A stretch of DNA of 64,000 nt, from assembly GCA_914767885.1 (NCBI GenBank), contig CAJZBQ010000016.1, positions 496,001 through 560,000 on the forward strand, in the 5' to 3' direction. The position numbers and the translations under genes were made by a program. Shown here in pieces: positions 21,201-32,918 of this stretch (position 1 is its first letter; each line of letters opens with the position of its first letter). The notes below the pieces were generated by a model. It had not been told where the DNA came from, made no database searches, and worked only from the letters and a program-made list of their open reading frames with translations. The stretch comes from Blepharisma stoltei (taxonomy: Eukaryota; Ciliophora; Heterotrichea; Heterotrichida; Blepharismidae).

Positions 21201-23328
21201 TATGATGAGGAAAAATCATGTGTAGACAAAACCTGTCTAGCTCATCTGGCAGGACAGGAAAACCTTCGGAGGAAAGACAAAACTTCCCTCTTCAGCAAGG
21301 CACCCCCAAGCCTGAAGGCCTGCTTCAAAAAAGGGCAGAGGTCCTGTTTTCACTTCATCAGAATGGATCCGACTACTCCACAGGGGAGCATCTCGGAGTT
21401 CAATTTCCGTCAACATCACCATTTTATTTCTTTTGCTATTAAGGAATCCTTTTATGCATTTATTGAAGAGATGCTCGCTTACCTCAGAATCTACAGCACT
21501 TAGAGGATCATCTAGAAGCAATATATCTCTATTTGTATAGAGTGCTCTAGCTAAGCTGACACGAGCTTTTTGACCTCCACTTAAAGTGATTCCTCGGTCC
21601 CCTACAACAGTTAAATCCCCATATGCAAAACTATCAATATCTTGCTCCAATGCACAAGCTTTAATAACATTTTGATAGAAAGCTTCATTGAACTCAAGTC
21701 CCATTAAGATATTATCTCTTATACTTCCTGACACTATTCAAGGATCCTCACCTGAATAGGCAATCTGCCCATTAATTTTGACTTCCCCACTTATTAATCC
21801 TATTTCCTGCAGAATGCCCATAAATAGGCTGCTTTTTCCGCATCCAACAGGCCCAATAACAATTAAAAGCTCTCCTGGTTTTAGCTTGAAATTAATTTCA
21901 TTGAGAACTGCTTGACTTTCTTCAAATGACTTATTTGTGTCTGATGAAGTATTTCCTCCTTCAGGATCGTTCCATGAAAAGATGGAATTTTTCATCATTA
22001 ATGAGAATTTTGGTTTCGATGAGCGAGCTGAAGTCTTCTGCTGTTTTATCAGAAGAGTTTCTGTAATTCTTTTCATTGATGAAAAGAATAAAAATAAAAG
22101 TAGAACTCCAAGTGCCCCTAGATTTGATATTATGTCTGCTTTAATTTCTTATCGGGCTTGACATGCGAAAACTTCTTGGCGTTTTTGTATCAGGCCAATA
22201 AATACAAAGGGTCCCACCTAAAGTGGAAAACAATTTCAAGTGTCAAGCAATATTAGAAATTTGGCCAACAAATAATATAAGATTGTGAGTTATAGTCAAA
22301 ATCGTGACGGTCGCAAAAACAACTCCTGGATCCAGAGTATTGCCAAGAGAAATATAGATTACGAAAGTTATAAACAAAACAAGCCCAAGCCCTCCATTTC
22401 CCATCGTTCGGTTCAGTGAGTTAAACTTGACCCTTTTCAAAGCTTGCCTCATTTCTATTTCTCTCTTTTTAAATACTAAGTCTAGATATGGGTATTCCCA
22501 CCCATACAATTTTATGATTCTTATCCCCTCAATTAAGTTTGTAATAAGCTTGATTCTTGCATCACTATGAACAGCAACTCTCAGCCTGAATTTCCCATTG
22601 ATTTTTCCCAATGCATAAATTATAGGAAAGTGCAAAAGCACTATAATTAATCCTATAACTCCAGCTACACCAATATAGAATCCCAAAATGAAAAAAGCTC
22701 CTATTAAAAGTGTAGGCACAGAAAACAGAGCGACAATTGCAACGACGCCTTCAAGAAATTCTAGTTCAGAAGCGATCACATTTTCTAGCTTGCCTTTTGA
22801 GTTTCCTTGCAATATTTGACTGCTTGAGAAGCCTAAAACTTTTTTATATATTAAGCATGGAACAATTGATTTCACCTTCACTGTCAGCATGTAAATTTTA
22901 AAGCTGCAAAAACAAAATAAATAATAAGTCACCAATGCTGTACCAGCATATGCAATTACATAGCTAGCACCATCGTATCATTTTGAGTTGTTATCTCTTA
23001 AATATCTCACTAAGTAAATCACCAATACTGATTGGACAAGACCTAAATTATAAGAAACTATCCCTGGCACTGCATATTTGATTAGATCTCAGCCAATAAC
23101 TTTTATAAGTGCTTTTAGGAAGCTAGGTCTTTGTTTTTTGAGTTCTTTTTCTCATTCATTTTCTAATTTTTCTAAATCTTCGTCAAATCTAAGTCTTTTG
23201 GGAATTGAGACAAGATTAGAAGGAGTGGCTTTGTGTTTCTTATAAAATGATGCTACAGAATAAGCTCATGTCATGAAAAAATCATTAAAAACATTTCCTC
23301 TGTCATATGAGCATTGAAATTCCTCCAT
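18243..23328 (-). CDS. ABC transporter, ABCC/MRP type, copy 1 (four insertions)
   Basis: Full ABCC exporter: TMD1-NBD1-TMD2-NBD2. NBD1: Walker A 'GPVGCGKSS', signature '[14 protein letters not shown]', Walker B '[12 protein letters not shown]'; NBD2: 'GRTGAGKSS', '[14 protein letters not shown]', '[12 protein letters not shown]'. Start ATG gives [12 protein letters not shown], matching copy 2. Insertions at 22128-22275, 21084-21436, 20292-20807 and 19475-19760. After removal the coding length is 3783 bp, 1260 residues, identical to copy 2, which confirms all eight boundaries jointly. Trp by TGA in several places (for example 'EDPWIVSG'). Divergent from copy 2 across a 630-bp spacer. Confidence 0.95.
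19475..19760. other. 286-bp TA-flanked IES in ABC transporter copy 1
   Basis: TA 19475-19476 and 19761-19762 within a TAAA/TTTA context. Removal gives '[17 protein letters not shown]', aligning with 'APITKALRRIELVSRSP' of copy 2. One end starts CTCCTTTTAAG, a possible trace of the C-rich MITE ends. Confidence 0.9.
20292..20807. mobile_element. 516-bp IES in ABC transporter copy 1, worn MITE ends
   Basis: Flanked by TAA (20289-20291, 20805-20807). Ends CTTCCTCTTAAGG and CCTTAAAGAAC resemble decayed family B ends. Contains a G-rich imperfect tandem, GGAGTTGTGGGATTTCTGAT repeated about twice, at about 20550-20610. Removal gives 'GSVPLKIYYRF', matching copy 2. Confidence 0.88.
21078..21442 (-). 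mobile_element. Retroposon-like insertion with 12-bp target duplication in ABC transporter copy 1
   Basis: Insert 21090-21430 between two copies of TTTTGCTATTAA. In gene sense it starts GAAATAAAATGG and ends TTAATTTATTTAAT. About 45 % GC, well above the surrounding gene. Removal of insert plus one copy (353 bp) restores '[15 protein letters not shown]'. The duplication contains TA, so a TA-based excision would be exact. Confidence 0.82.
22128..22275. other. 148-bp TA-flanked IES in ABC transporter copy 1
   Basis: TA 22128-22129 and 22276-22277. Both ends begin TATTAT in inward orientation. Removal gives '[15 protein letters not shown]', aligning with 'THNIISNIGAFGILM' of copy 2. Confidence 0.9.
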
Positions 23329-23958
23329 ATTTATAATTATACATTTGTTTGATTATACAACATGTGGAGTCAACATATTTTAATGCATAGCAATATAAGT
23401 TTTTATCTTGCACGAAGAATAATTTTTCAAGAGTTAAACTCGTTTGGTAATAAAGGCAAATCATAATAATTCTTAATGATATTTGATCTTAAATATTAGA
23501 GAAAATTAATTTCAATTTATCCTTAAATAGATATCTAAAAGATGTCTTCAATTGCAGACAATTATAAGCTTGATAAAGATAGTTCAAGGGGTGGCAAATT
23601 TTGCTCACTCTTAAAATGGATAGTTAATAAATAAAGAATATCTAATCACACTAAATCTCAATATTGATTAATCTAGTCAGGAAAAATACTTTTTTCCTGT
23701 CAGATGTATTTTTCCTAATCATTTCGTCATTTATAACGTACACTATAGATATATAGTTTTTACTATAGTTAATTCTTAAATGGACGATGTCTTCTGATTT
23801 CTATATTCACAGTTCCATAATTTATAATACTCTGCAGATGCAAAAATTAATGCTAAAATACTACTTTTAAACAATAAATCAATTAAAATAGGGCAAATTT
23901 TCTCCAAATGCTGGTGACATAAATCTCTTATGAGACCCAGGTTAATAAAAGTCATAGT
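23329..23958. promoter_or_regulatory. Shared spacer between divergent ABC transporter genes
   Basis: 630 bp of AT-rich sequence between two start codons, so it must hold both promoters. I see no gene, no clear element ends and no motif I can name. Confidence 0.4.
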
Positions 23959-26900
23959 ATGGAGGAGCCTGAGTGCAAAATAGACAATGCCAATATTTTC
24001 AATGATCTTACACTTTCTTGGGCCTTTCCCCTAATAAAATTTTGGTTAAAGAGCACCCCAACTCCAAAAAACTTAATGGCCCTTCCAAAAAGGCTGAAAT
24101 TTGAAGAGGACTTGGAGAAACTAGAAAAAGAATGAGAAAAAGAGTCAAAAAGCCCAAATCCAAGCTTTTTTAAGGCCCTGATGAGAGTAGTAGGTAAAGA
24201 GTTTATCAAAGCATCATGGCCAGGAGCTTTTTCTTATCTGCTTGGTCTGGTCCAAGCAATTTTAGTCATTTATCTAGTCAGATACATGAATGACGATAAT
24301 ACAGAGACCTATGTTGGAGGATTATATGTGCTGGCCTACGGGTGCACATCAATAGCTGTATATTATTTGTTTTTCCTGTCAACACTTCGGTCTCAATTAC
24401 TAGTCATTAAATTGAAGTCTATTGTTCCCTGCCTGATTTACAAAAGGTTTCTTACATTTTCTCATGCTGGGATCGCCAAGGGAAACTCCAGGGGCAAGAT
24501 GGCCAATATAATTGCGTCAGAACTTGAGTTCATGGAGGGAATAGTGTCGACTATATCTCTTTTATCAACTCCTTTTTTCTTAGTCGGCGCTTTTCTTATT
24601 CTCGGCTTTTATGTTGGCCCAGCTGGTGTCATTGGGCTTATAGTCGTAATTTTGCATTTCCCACTTTCTTTGATATTTGGGGCTATGAGTGGTAAAGTTC
24701 GATTGAGAGCTGCCCAGCAAGGAGATGGCCGTGTAAAGATGATAACTAATCTGATAGAAGGGATCAGAATCATAAAACTCTATGGCTGGGAGCATCCATA
24801 TTTAGACCTTATTTTCCAAAAAAGACAAGCTGAAATAAAGCAGCATTCAAATCGAGTCAAATATGGATCAGGAAGTCGCTCGCTTGGAAATGGAGGAATT
24901 GGAATAATCCTATTTGTGACCTTTGTAATTTATGTAAATTTGGGCAATAACATGGATCCAGGAGTAGTATTTGCCACAGTCACGATTTTATCAATGACTC
25001 ATAATATAATTTCCAACATTGGTGCATTCGGGATTTTGATGCTGGTTCTGTTTAGGACATCTATGAAGCGTATTAAAGACACGCTTTTGATTGATAAACA
25101 CACTGAGCAGTCCTATGCAAACGATTCAAAGTACCCTATATCACTAAATCATGCCTGCTTTGCATGGGACAAGAAAACTATTGAAAAACAAAAAAATAAA
25201 ACAGAGACCGGTGATATAGAGATGACTGAGTTGATTGATAATGGCAATTTGGTACTTAATGATATACATTTTAAATTGAAAAAGGGAGAACTGCTAGTTG
25301 TTGTAGGACCGGTAGGGTGTGGTAAAAGCAGCTTATTTATGGGACTGCTGCAAGAAATTCCGTTAATAACAGGGGATTTAGGAATTAATGGAAGTATTGC
25401 TTACTCTGGAGAAGATGCATGGATCATTTCAGGGACTATAAAAGAAAATGTTCTGATGGGCTTGGAATATAACGATCTATGGTACAGACAAGTTATATCT
25501 GCCTGCTCTCTCGATCAAGACATCCAAAGTTTTACATTTGGCGATGAAACAGTTGTGGGCGACAGAGGCATCACTCTTAGTGGAGGCCAAAAAGCAAGAA
25601 TAAGTTTAGCCAGAGCTGTATATACTAATCGAGACATTATCCTTTTGGATGACCCATTAAGTGCTGTTGACGCAGAAGTGAGTGAAATAATATTTAATCA
25701 ATGCATAAAGTCTTTACTGAAAGAAAAAACTGTGATTTTAGCAACTCATCAAATTCATGTCCTAGCCAATGCTGACAAAATTCTTGTGCTCTCTGATGGC
25801 GGTCAAGTATTTTTTGGAGGATATGAAAAGCTGAAAGAAAGAGAATACATAAGTGATATCATTGGGGAATTATTTCACAAATCAGTAAAAGAAATAAGCC
25901 AAAGCCCAGAAGCTAAGCCAGCCTTAAGCGCAAAGCCAAAGGAGGTAAAAGACAAATTATCTATAGAAGAGGAAGAGCGAGCAGCAGGACAAGTCCCATT
26001 AAAAATTTATATCCGCTTTTTTAAATATGCTTTTAGAAGCTTATGAATACTACCAATTCTCCTCATTTGCTTATTAATCCCTCAAGTGACTTATATAGCT
26101 GTTGTTTGGTGACTTGCTATATGGTCTAAAGCGTCAGATGATGATCAAGACAACGCGTATTATATTTATGTGCTAGCAATAATCGTGGTAGTTAATTACA
26201 TCTTGGTCTTTTCAAGAGCTTATTCAATTGGAATAAGTATGCTTGCATCTTCTAAAAGAATTCACAATGTAGCTCTAAAAGGAATCACTCTAGCAGAAAG
26301 TGTTTTTTTCGATAAAAACCCAACAGGAAGGATGCTGAATCGATTTTCCAAAGACACTGTCCTCATGGATGAAATGCTGAACATATATTTCTATGAGCTT
26401 GTTAACAATTCATGCTCAATCATAGGAAATATTATAGTATTAGCCATTGTAGCACCTCCCAATTTGGCTGTTATTTTTGCTTTTATGGTGTATGTGTTTT
26501 TCCTAGTAAAAAAAGTCGCTCCGATTACTAAGGCTTTGAGAAGAATTGAATTGGTATCTAGAAGTCCAGTTCTTTCGCTTTGCAATGCTTCAGCACTTGG
26601 CTTGGTGACTATAAGAGCGCTCGGCTTAGAAGAAAAGTTTAAAAAAGATATGAAAAGCTCAGTAGTTTTTGCTTTGAAATCTTTATGTAGTTATGCGATA
26701 GCTGTACGATTTTATCAAGGATATTGCGAATTCGGAGCATTATTCGTAAATATCCTTAATGTTCTGATTCTTGTGCTATATAAAGATAGTATAAACTCAG
26801 GGCTTGCTGCTATGAGTATTTCTCTTACAATTTCTGTAGCAGGTTTGGTCACATTTTGGTCGAAGTGCTTGGTGGAAACTGACAATTTTATGGCTTCACC

Positions 26901-27741
26901 GCAAAGATTGATAGAATACGCTGATATCCCGAATGAAGGAGATTATGAAACAGGAAAACCATTTATAATAAATAAAGGCAGAATTGAAATCAGGGAATTG
27001 TATATGAAATATAGAGAAAATTATGAGCATGTTTTGCAAAATCTCTCTGTAACGATAGAAGAAGGCAAAAAAGTCGGAATTGTGGGCAGGACTGGTGCTG
27101 GAAAATCATCAATCATGCATGTGCTGTTTCGACTTGTCAATCCTTCGTCAGGAACAATATTTATTGATGGACAAGATTATAGAAATGCTGGGTTGCATCA
27201 ACTAAGAAAGCAAATGTCAGTCATTCCTCAATCCCCAACAATATTTTTAGCGAGCTTTAGGGATAATCTTGATCCTTTCCATGAGCATACAGAAGAAGAA
27301 ATATTGGACATTTTAAAACAAACAAGACTTTCTGATTTAGTAAAATCTTATCCTAAAGGACTTGACACAGTTTTAATTGGAGAAGGTGGGAATCTTTCAG
27401 CAGGACAAAAACAATTAGTATGCTTAGCAAGAGCCCTTATCAGAAAAAATAAAATTGTGATGATGGACGAAGCTACTGCGAATGTGGACCCAGAAACTGA
27501 TAAGTTCATTCAAAAGAAGATCAGAAAAATGTTTAAGGAGAGCACTATGCTTATCGTAGCTCACAGGCTGAGAACTATTATAGATGCTGATATGATTATT
27601 GTAATGAAAAAGGGCGCTTGCAAAGAATTTGGAACACCTTATGATTTGGGTCGAGATGAGACATCATTGTTTAGAAAAATGATTACTTTTACAGGACCCC
27701 AAGAATCTCAGTATTTGCTCAGTAAATTGGAAAGAAATTAA
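23959..27741 (+). CDS. ABC transporter, ABCC/MRP type, copy 2 (no insertions)
   Basis: 1260 residues in one uninterrupted frame with TGA as Trp. Start MEEPECKIDNANIFNDLTLSW; TMD1; NBD1 with 'GPVGCGKSS', '[14 protein letters not shown]', '[12 protein letters not shown]'; a linker rich in Lys/Glu; TMD2; NBD2 with 'GRTGAGKSS', '[14 protein letters not shown]', '[12 protein letters not shown]' and H-loop 'VAHRLRTI'. Predicted ATP-driven export pump at a cell or vacuolar membrane; substrate unknown. Very similar to copy 1, so the pair arose by inverted duplication. It serves as internal control for the IES boundaries of copy 1. Confidence 0.96.
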
Positions 27742-28672
27742 ATAAGGGATTTGATATTCAATAAATTTCTATACAGTTAGTTTTGATTTGATAAATTTCC
27801 AAAATTTCTAAACTATTTTAAGCGGAGAATATGAAAGAAATTTAAATAACTATTATCTGAATATCTATTATAATTTTAATGGAAATTAAAAATAAATTTA
27901 GTTTAAGAGCGCTTACCGTGATTTTAGCTTATTAACTTTCTGACAAATATGGTTTAAATATCCCAGGGAAAGTTTAAACGATGGGGTTGAGAATAAGTCT
28001 AAATTGTTGTTCTTTAGTTAGAAAGAATATTTGCTGCTAGCTGCTTATTATATTGAGTAAATCGAGTGGTTTCTTGCATAAGAAAATTTTAATTTTTGGT
28101 ATTATAAGGAATTTACTTTTTTTTATCAAATTATAGGCTTAAAAGCCATAAAAACTCTTAAAAATATTTAGTTTATTCGGCAATGATAATATTAATTAAA
28201 ATAAACTGCACCCAATATTTGGCGTAAGAAAAGATGGCAAAGTGAAATTAAAAAATTAAGATTTAAGGTTGGCTTTAGATATGTCAAAAGATAAGTTATC
28301 ACTGAAAATTCATGTAATGTTTCCATTTTCTATTGATTTTATATGGAATATAAAATCAATCATCCTTTCAGATATTAAATAAAATAAAATTTTATGGATT
28401 CATGAAGAATGCAAGAATTCAAAATAATGCTAAATTTGTTTAATGTAATTTAATTTCCTGAATTTAAATTATTTATATAGACTTCATTAATAGCTTCATT
28501 TAAATCAGTTAAAAATAATCAGTAATTTATATATACAGCAGCATGAATACTAAATAGAAAGGGTAATTATTAATTTCTTTTTTAAAACTCTTAAGGGTAG
28601 CTATAAGCCATTTTCTAATCTTTATAAGTCATCCACATAGCATTTGTCATAATTTTGCTTGGTAATAAAAAT
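27742..28672. other. Long AT-rich intergenic region
   Basis: About 930 bp, very AT-rich. No gene, no element ends and no RNA gene recognised. Confidence 0.5.
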
Positions 28673-31513
28673 ATGTTGAGAAGACCAGAAACTTGGGTTC
28701 TTTTGCTAACACTGGTGAGTTTAGCTTCTGCCTCTGCCAACTTCGAGACTCGACCTCTCAGTTCTGATCTCCAATTCATCCCAAAGAGCCTTAATGAATT
28801 TCGTCAACAAGATAACTTATATAGTCCTCCAAGGGTCCACATGGAAATTGATGCAGAATCGTCAAAAACTGCACAATACCTTGATGTATTTAAGGCAACC
28901 TCCAAGACTCTCTCTGACCTGCTTCTTACCAAGCCTCTATCTGAGAAGATCATGCTTGGAGAGAATGATCAATGCAGCGAAGTTTCATTGAGCCAAGCAA
29001 TTAAAATTGAAGGAATCGCAGCGGATTTGGTCTTATTCGTAATCCCTCATAAAGAAAAGATGCACGCACAAATATGCGGGGGAAGCGGCCAAATGATCGA
29101 ATCAGTTGCTTTGTACATCAATATCGAAAAATTAAACGAATTTGACAAGGCTAACCAAGTAAAGGTCTTGTGCAAAACAGTTATAAGGGCAATTTATGAA
29201 AAAGGATCAATTGAAAGAAAGCAGATGATGAAGGATATTGATGATTATCAAGTAGAACTCGGAGCAAACTGCCCTGCAAACTGCAGTAGCTGCTCTGATC
29301 CAAACTCTTGTGATACATGCAGCTCTGGGTATTGGCTTGCTGGAGATTCTTGTTTGCCTTGTGCATCTCCTTGTCAAGCTTGCTATGGATCAGCTATCTC
29401 TTGTACTTCGTGTTTGCCTGGGTATTACTTATTTGGAAGTGATAACTCTTGTGAGCCTTGTGAAGAGCCATGCGCTACTTGTGCTATTTCAGCTTACTAT
29501 TGCACTGGATGTGACACTGGCTATTTCTTAGATGATAATGACTGCTCTGCATGCAGTCCTCAATGCTATGCCTGCTCTGGATCTGCAACTACATGCACTG
29601 GCTGCCCAAGTGGGCAATTTTTGAACGGAAACTCTTGCCAAAACTGTATTTCTCCTTGTGCTACATGCTCATCATCAACATTTTGCTTATCATGTGATAG
29701 CTCTGCTCTTGTTTTGAACAATGGAGTATGCAGCTGCATAGATCCAAATGCAGAATTGAACCCATCCGCAGACCAATGCCAATGCAAGTCAGGATACATT
29801 GAAGTCAACGGCGTGTGCACTATTTGTTTCTCTCCTTGCGCTACTTGCACCAATACAGGCGCATGCACAAGCTGTTTATCAGGCTACTACTTGAGTGGAG
29901 CCAGTTGCCTTGCCTGCTCAGCCCAATGCACGACTTGTGTAACTTCTGCTAATACTTGCACGAGCTGCCCTTCAGGGTATTACCTTAACGGAAGCACTTG
30001 CTCTCAGTGTTCTTCAGGATGTGCTGAATGCACCAGCGCTACTTCTTGCCAAACTTGCTATGACCCAGCAGACACTTATAACACTGGTTCAGGTACCTGC
30101 AAATGCTCAGATCCAAACTCGTCTCTTGACGCATCAAACACTTGTGAATGCAACCCAGGATACATTGGCACTCCAGGAAACTGCATTGCAAACTGCACTC
30201 CTCAATGCGCTACCTGCTCTGGCTTCTATAATTGCTTAACTTGCAATGACCCTTCACATACCCATCTTTTCAATGGAGCTTGCACATGCGTTGACCAAAA
30301 CTCCTCTTTCAATAACTCAACATTACTCTGTCAATGCAATCAAGGCTATTTTGGACAGCCTAACTCTTGTCAAGCCTGCAGCAATGGGTGTTTAACTTGC
30401 ACTTCAACATCTAGCTGTTCAGCTTGCATCCAAGGAATGTCATTAGTCAATGGTGCATGTGTATGTCCTGCAAACTCAAATTGGTCAAGCTCCAGCAACT
30501 CATGTGTCTGCAACGCAGGATTTTACTTGGATAACTTTACAGGCCAATGCTACCAGTGTGGAGGAAACTGCCAAACTTGTTCGAGCCAGTCTGTATGCAC
30601 TTCCTGCATTGACTCAGTTCATGCCCAGCCTCCAGCTTGTGACTGCCCTTCTACATCGATAAATACCAACGGAGTTTGTACTTGTGCAAGCGGAACTGTG
30701 TTTAACAACAACATTTGCTGTCCTTCTGATTGCAATACCTGTGATCAATCAGGAAACTGCACAGCATGCAACAACCCAACTATGACAATTGTGAACAACG
30801 TCTGCTTATGTTCAGCTCATTCTTCTTTAGTCAACAATTTATGCGTTTGTGATACAGGATATTTCATGGACACTAACAATGTCTGCCAACCTTGCCCGTC
30901 CGGATGTGCTACCTGCAGTAGTGATGGAGTCTGCTTATCCTGCACAGACCCTCATATGGTCTTAAGCTATCCAACTTGTGTTTGTCCAGCTTATTCATAC
31001 ATGTCAGGAAAATCTTGTGCATGTTTTGATGGCTTCTATTTCTCAACCCCAACACATTGCGCTTTGTGTGTCGAGCCATGCGCTACTTGTTCTGACCAAT
31101 ATACCTGCACTTCTTGCCAAGACCCTGCTCATATGAAATTAGTTGATGGTGGATGTGAATGTATTGCGGATGATGCAACTTTCGACCAAGGAGCTTGCAT
31201 CTGCAATAAGGGATATTACTATGATGGACATAACGAATGCAAATCCTGCTCAGCTTTGCTGAATGTTCCTACTCTTTTGGAGTGTGTGAGAGAAAAGAGC
31301 TGCTTGTGCGCCTCAAAGGATTCGTTTTATGACGAAGTAACAGGAACTTGCCAATGCAATTCAGGATTTTATCCAAGCAGCCAAAGTGAGTGCTCGGCTT
31401 GTAGTATCAGCTGTTTGGAGTGCTCAGATGCAAATACCTGTACAGCATGCGCTGAAGGGATGCTATTAGAAGATGGAGCTTGCAAGACTGAGGAAGATGA
31501 TATGAGGGATTAA
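28673..31513 (+). CDS. Secreted Cys-rich repeat protein
   Basis: Start at 28673 gives MLRRPETWVLLLTLVSLASASA, a clear signal peptide. Residues about 25-200 form a globular domain that loosely resembles the N-terminal part of leishmanolysin-type proteins but lacks HExxH (the matching place reads 'CKTVIRAIYEKG'). From about residue 205 to the end run many CxxC...C repeats of the furin-like/growth-factor-receptor type ('CATCSSSTFCLSC', 'CTSCPSGYYLNGSTC'). No transmembrane segment or GPI signal at the C-terminus ('KTEEDDMRD'), so probably secreted or in the extracellular coat. 946 residues; uninterrupted and GC-richer than its neighbours. Confidence 0.85.
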   Translation: MLRRPETWVLLLTLVSLASASANFETRPLSSDLQFIPKSLNEFRQQDNLYSPPRVHMEIDAESSKTAQYLDVFKATSKTLSDLLLTKPLSEKIMLGENDQCSEVSLSQAIKIEGIAADLVLFVIPHKEKMHAQICGGSGQMIESVALYINIEKLNEFDKANQVKVLCKTVIRAIYEKGSIERKQMMKDIDDYQVELGANCPANCSSCSDPNSCDTCSSGYWLAGDSCLPCASPCQACYGSAISCTSCLPGYYLFGSDNSCEPCEEPCATCAISAYYCTGCDTGYFLDDNDCSACSPQCYACSGSATTCTGCPSGQFLNGNSCQNCISPCATCSSSTFCLSCDSSALVLNNGVCSCIDPNAELNPSADQCQCKSGYIEVNGVCTICFSPCATCTNTGACTSCLSGYYLSGASCLACSAQCTTCVTSANTCTSCPSGYYLNGSTCSQCSSGCAECTSATSCQTCYDPADTYNTGSGTCKCSDPNSSLDASNTCECNPGYIGTPGNCIANCTPQCATCSGFYNCLTCNDPSHTHLFNGACTCVDQNSSFNNSTLLCQCNQGYFGQPNSCQACSNGCLTCTSTSSCSACIQGMSLVNGACVCPANSNWSSSSNSCVCNAGFYLDNFTGQCYQCGGNCQTCSSQSVCTSCIDSVHAQPPACDCPSTSINTNGVCTCASGTVFNNNICCPSDCNTCDQSGNCTACNNPTMTIVNNVCLCSAHSSLVNNLCVCDTGYFMDTNNVCQPCPSGCATCSSDGVCLSCTDPHMVLSYPTCVCPAYSYMSGKSCACFDGFYFSTPTHCALCVEPCATCSDQYTCTSCQDPAHMKLVDGGCECIADDATFDQGACICNKGYYYDGHNECKSCSALLNVPTLLECVREKSCLCASKDSFYDEVTGTCQCNSGFYPSSQSECSACSISCLECSDANTCTACAEGMLLEDGACKTEEDDMRD

Positions 31514-31768
31514 AGACTTGCGGAGTTCGGCTTCGTTAAGCATTAAATAATCTCGACTTAAAAATATGCTTAAATCATAAAATCTACGCCAAGATTGATT
31601 ACTTATAAGAATAATTTAAAATTAAAAGCGGTTTTATTATATAATGTTTACAGATTGAAATGATAAGCAAATAAACTATAGCTATTAAGTTTATCTACAC
31701 AGTAATGAATCAAAATTCAACTGTAAATACGCAATAGTTTTTATTTAAATTTAACTATATTTCTAAAT

Positions 31769-32510
31769 TTATCTTAAATAATCTTGGTTCATTTGCTGTG
31801 GGTAAGCCGGGTACATTGCAGGAGGGATTAAAGGCTGCTGGTAATTCTTCATTTTACCAGATAGCAGTCCAATTGTCTTGTTCGAATGAGCCATAGCAAA
31901 AAATGTAAGGACACAGCTTGAAATCAATAAAAGCCCCATAAATCCCAGTAAGATGGTAATAAACCAGCCAACGCCTTCTCCTAGACTACAGCTATCATTA
32001 TGTTCACGGTCACAATCATAATTCAATATTTCATATAAAGCATATCCAAATATAGTCCGAACACTCTTTGGTTGAGGTTCCTGGTCTTTCCCCAGCAGGA
32101 AAGAAGGATGTAAGTAAATCCAACTAATACTGGTTTGATTAGTTAATGCTGGCTTGACAAACTCCCCTCTTTCAGGAAAATATCGGGAAGTCTGAGCCAA
32201 AAGATTGCTACGGCTATAGTGAAATTGTTGTAATTGTAAGTAGCACAAATCAAGTACAAATAATCATCAAAATTACGCTATAACACTCTAAGCTTGACTT
32301 ATGATGAGATTTCGAGCTTCTATAGGCAAAAAATGCAGCAATGAAATAAGGAGAATAAAGTAAGGCACATCAGAGAAATGCTTCTAGATGCCACGGAAAA
32401 AGTGAAAGTAGGAGATACAGCGCTCCAAAGGCTGCGAATCCAATTGCGTCTGCTTTTATTACTCCTCGAGATATATCTAACCTCTTCGTTTCAAAAGAAA
32501 GCTTACTCAT
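31769..32510 (-). CDS. Multi-span membrane protein with an unresolved frame break
   Basis: Start ATG at 32510 (MSKLSFETKRLDI). Segments 'AIGFAAFGALYLLLSLF', 'WCALLYSPYFIAAFFAY', 'VILMIICTWFVLLTI' and, in a second frame, 'GWFITILLGFMGLLLISSCVLTFF' are hydrophobic enough to span a membrane. A polar loop precedes the last; the tail is Pro/Tyr/Gln-rich. The frame changes by +1 between 32279 and 32215. Removing a 64-bp TA-flanked stretch there restores it but deletes the third hydrophobic segment; a sequence indel is the alternative. No family recognised. Confidence 0.6.
32215..32278. other. Possible 64-bp IES in the membrane-protein gene
   Basis: TATAGC occurs at both edges (32214-32219 region and 32277-32282 region). 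The 64-bp length restores the downstream frame. Shorter TA-flanked choices of 40 or 22 bp would also do so. Confidence 0.35.
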
Positions 32511-32918
32511 TTTTTATAAAATTAGAGCTTATATATAAATAAAAGAGTTATTTATTATTGGATAGATAAGAAGTAAGTGCACGCTGTTAAGTTGATTTTC
32601 CATTAATATATATATTTTAACAGATTTTAGTTTTTAGAATAAAAATCCGGTTCAGTAATTTAAGGTTTCTGCTAATATTTGACTATGAAATGCATAACTT
32701 ATTGATTGTTATCAAAATTTGATTGAATAATTACTTATAGATAAGCAGCTTACCTGAACCAAATTTAAGGTATTATTATAAAATATTAAAGATTAACTTG
32801 ATATATACTTTCCCGTTAGAAGTTTTGCCTAACTTATTTTTTTTAAGCATAAAATTGTAGATAAAATCTTTAATATATATTTTCAAGTTTTGTGAGTAAT
32901 TAAAGCCAGAGATTATAT

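Noticed and set aside
21237-21442. Possible small gene in the insert of ABC transporter copy 1
   Set aside because: Sequence lies between exact 12-bp duplications and interrupts a conserved NBD; its frames resemble no protein.
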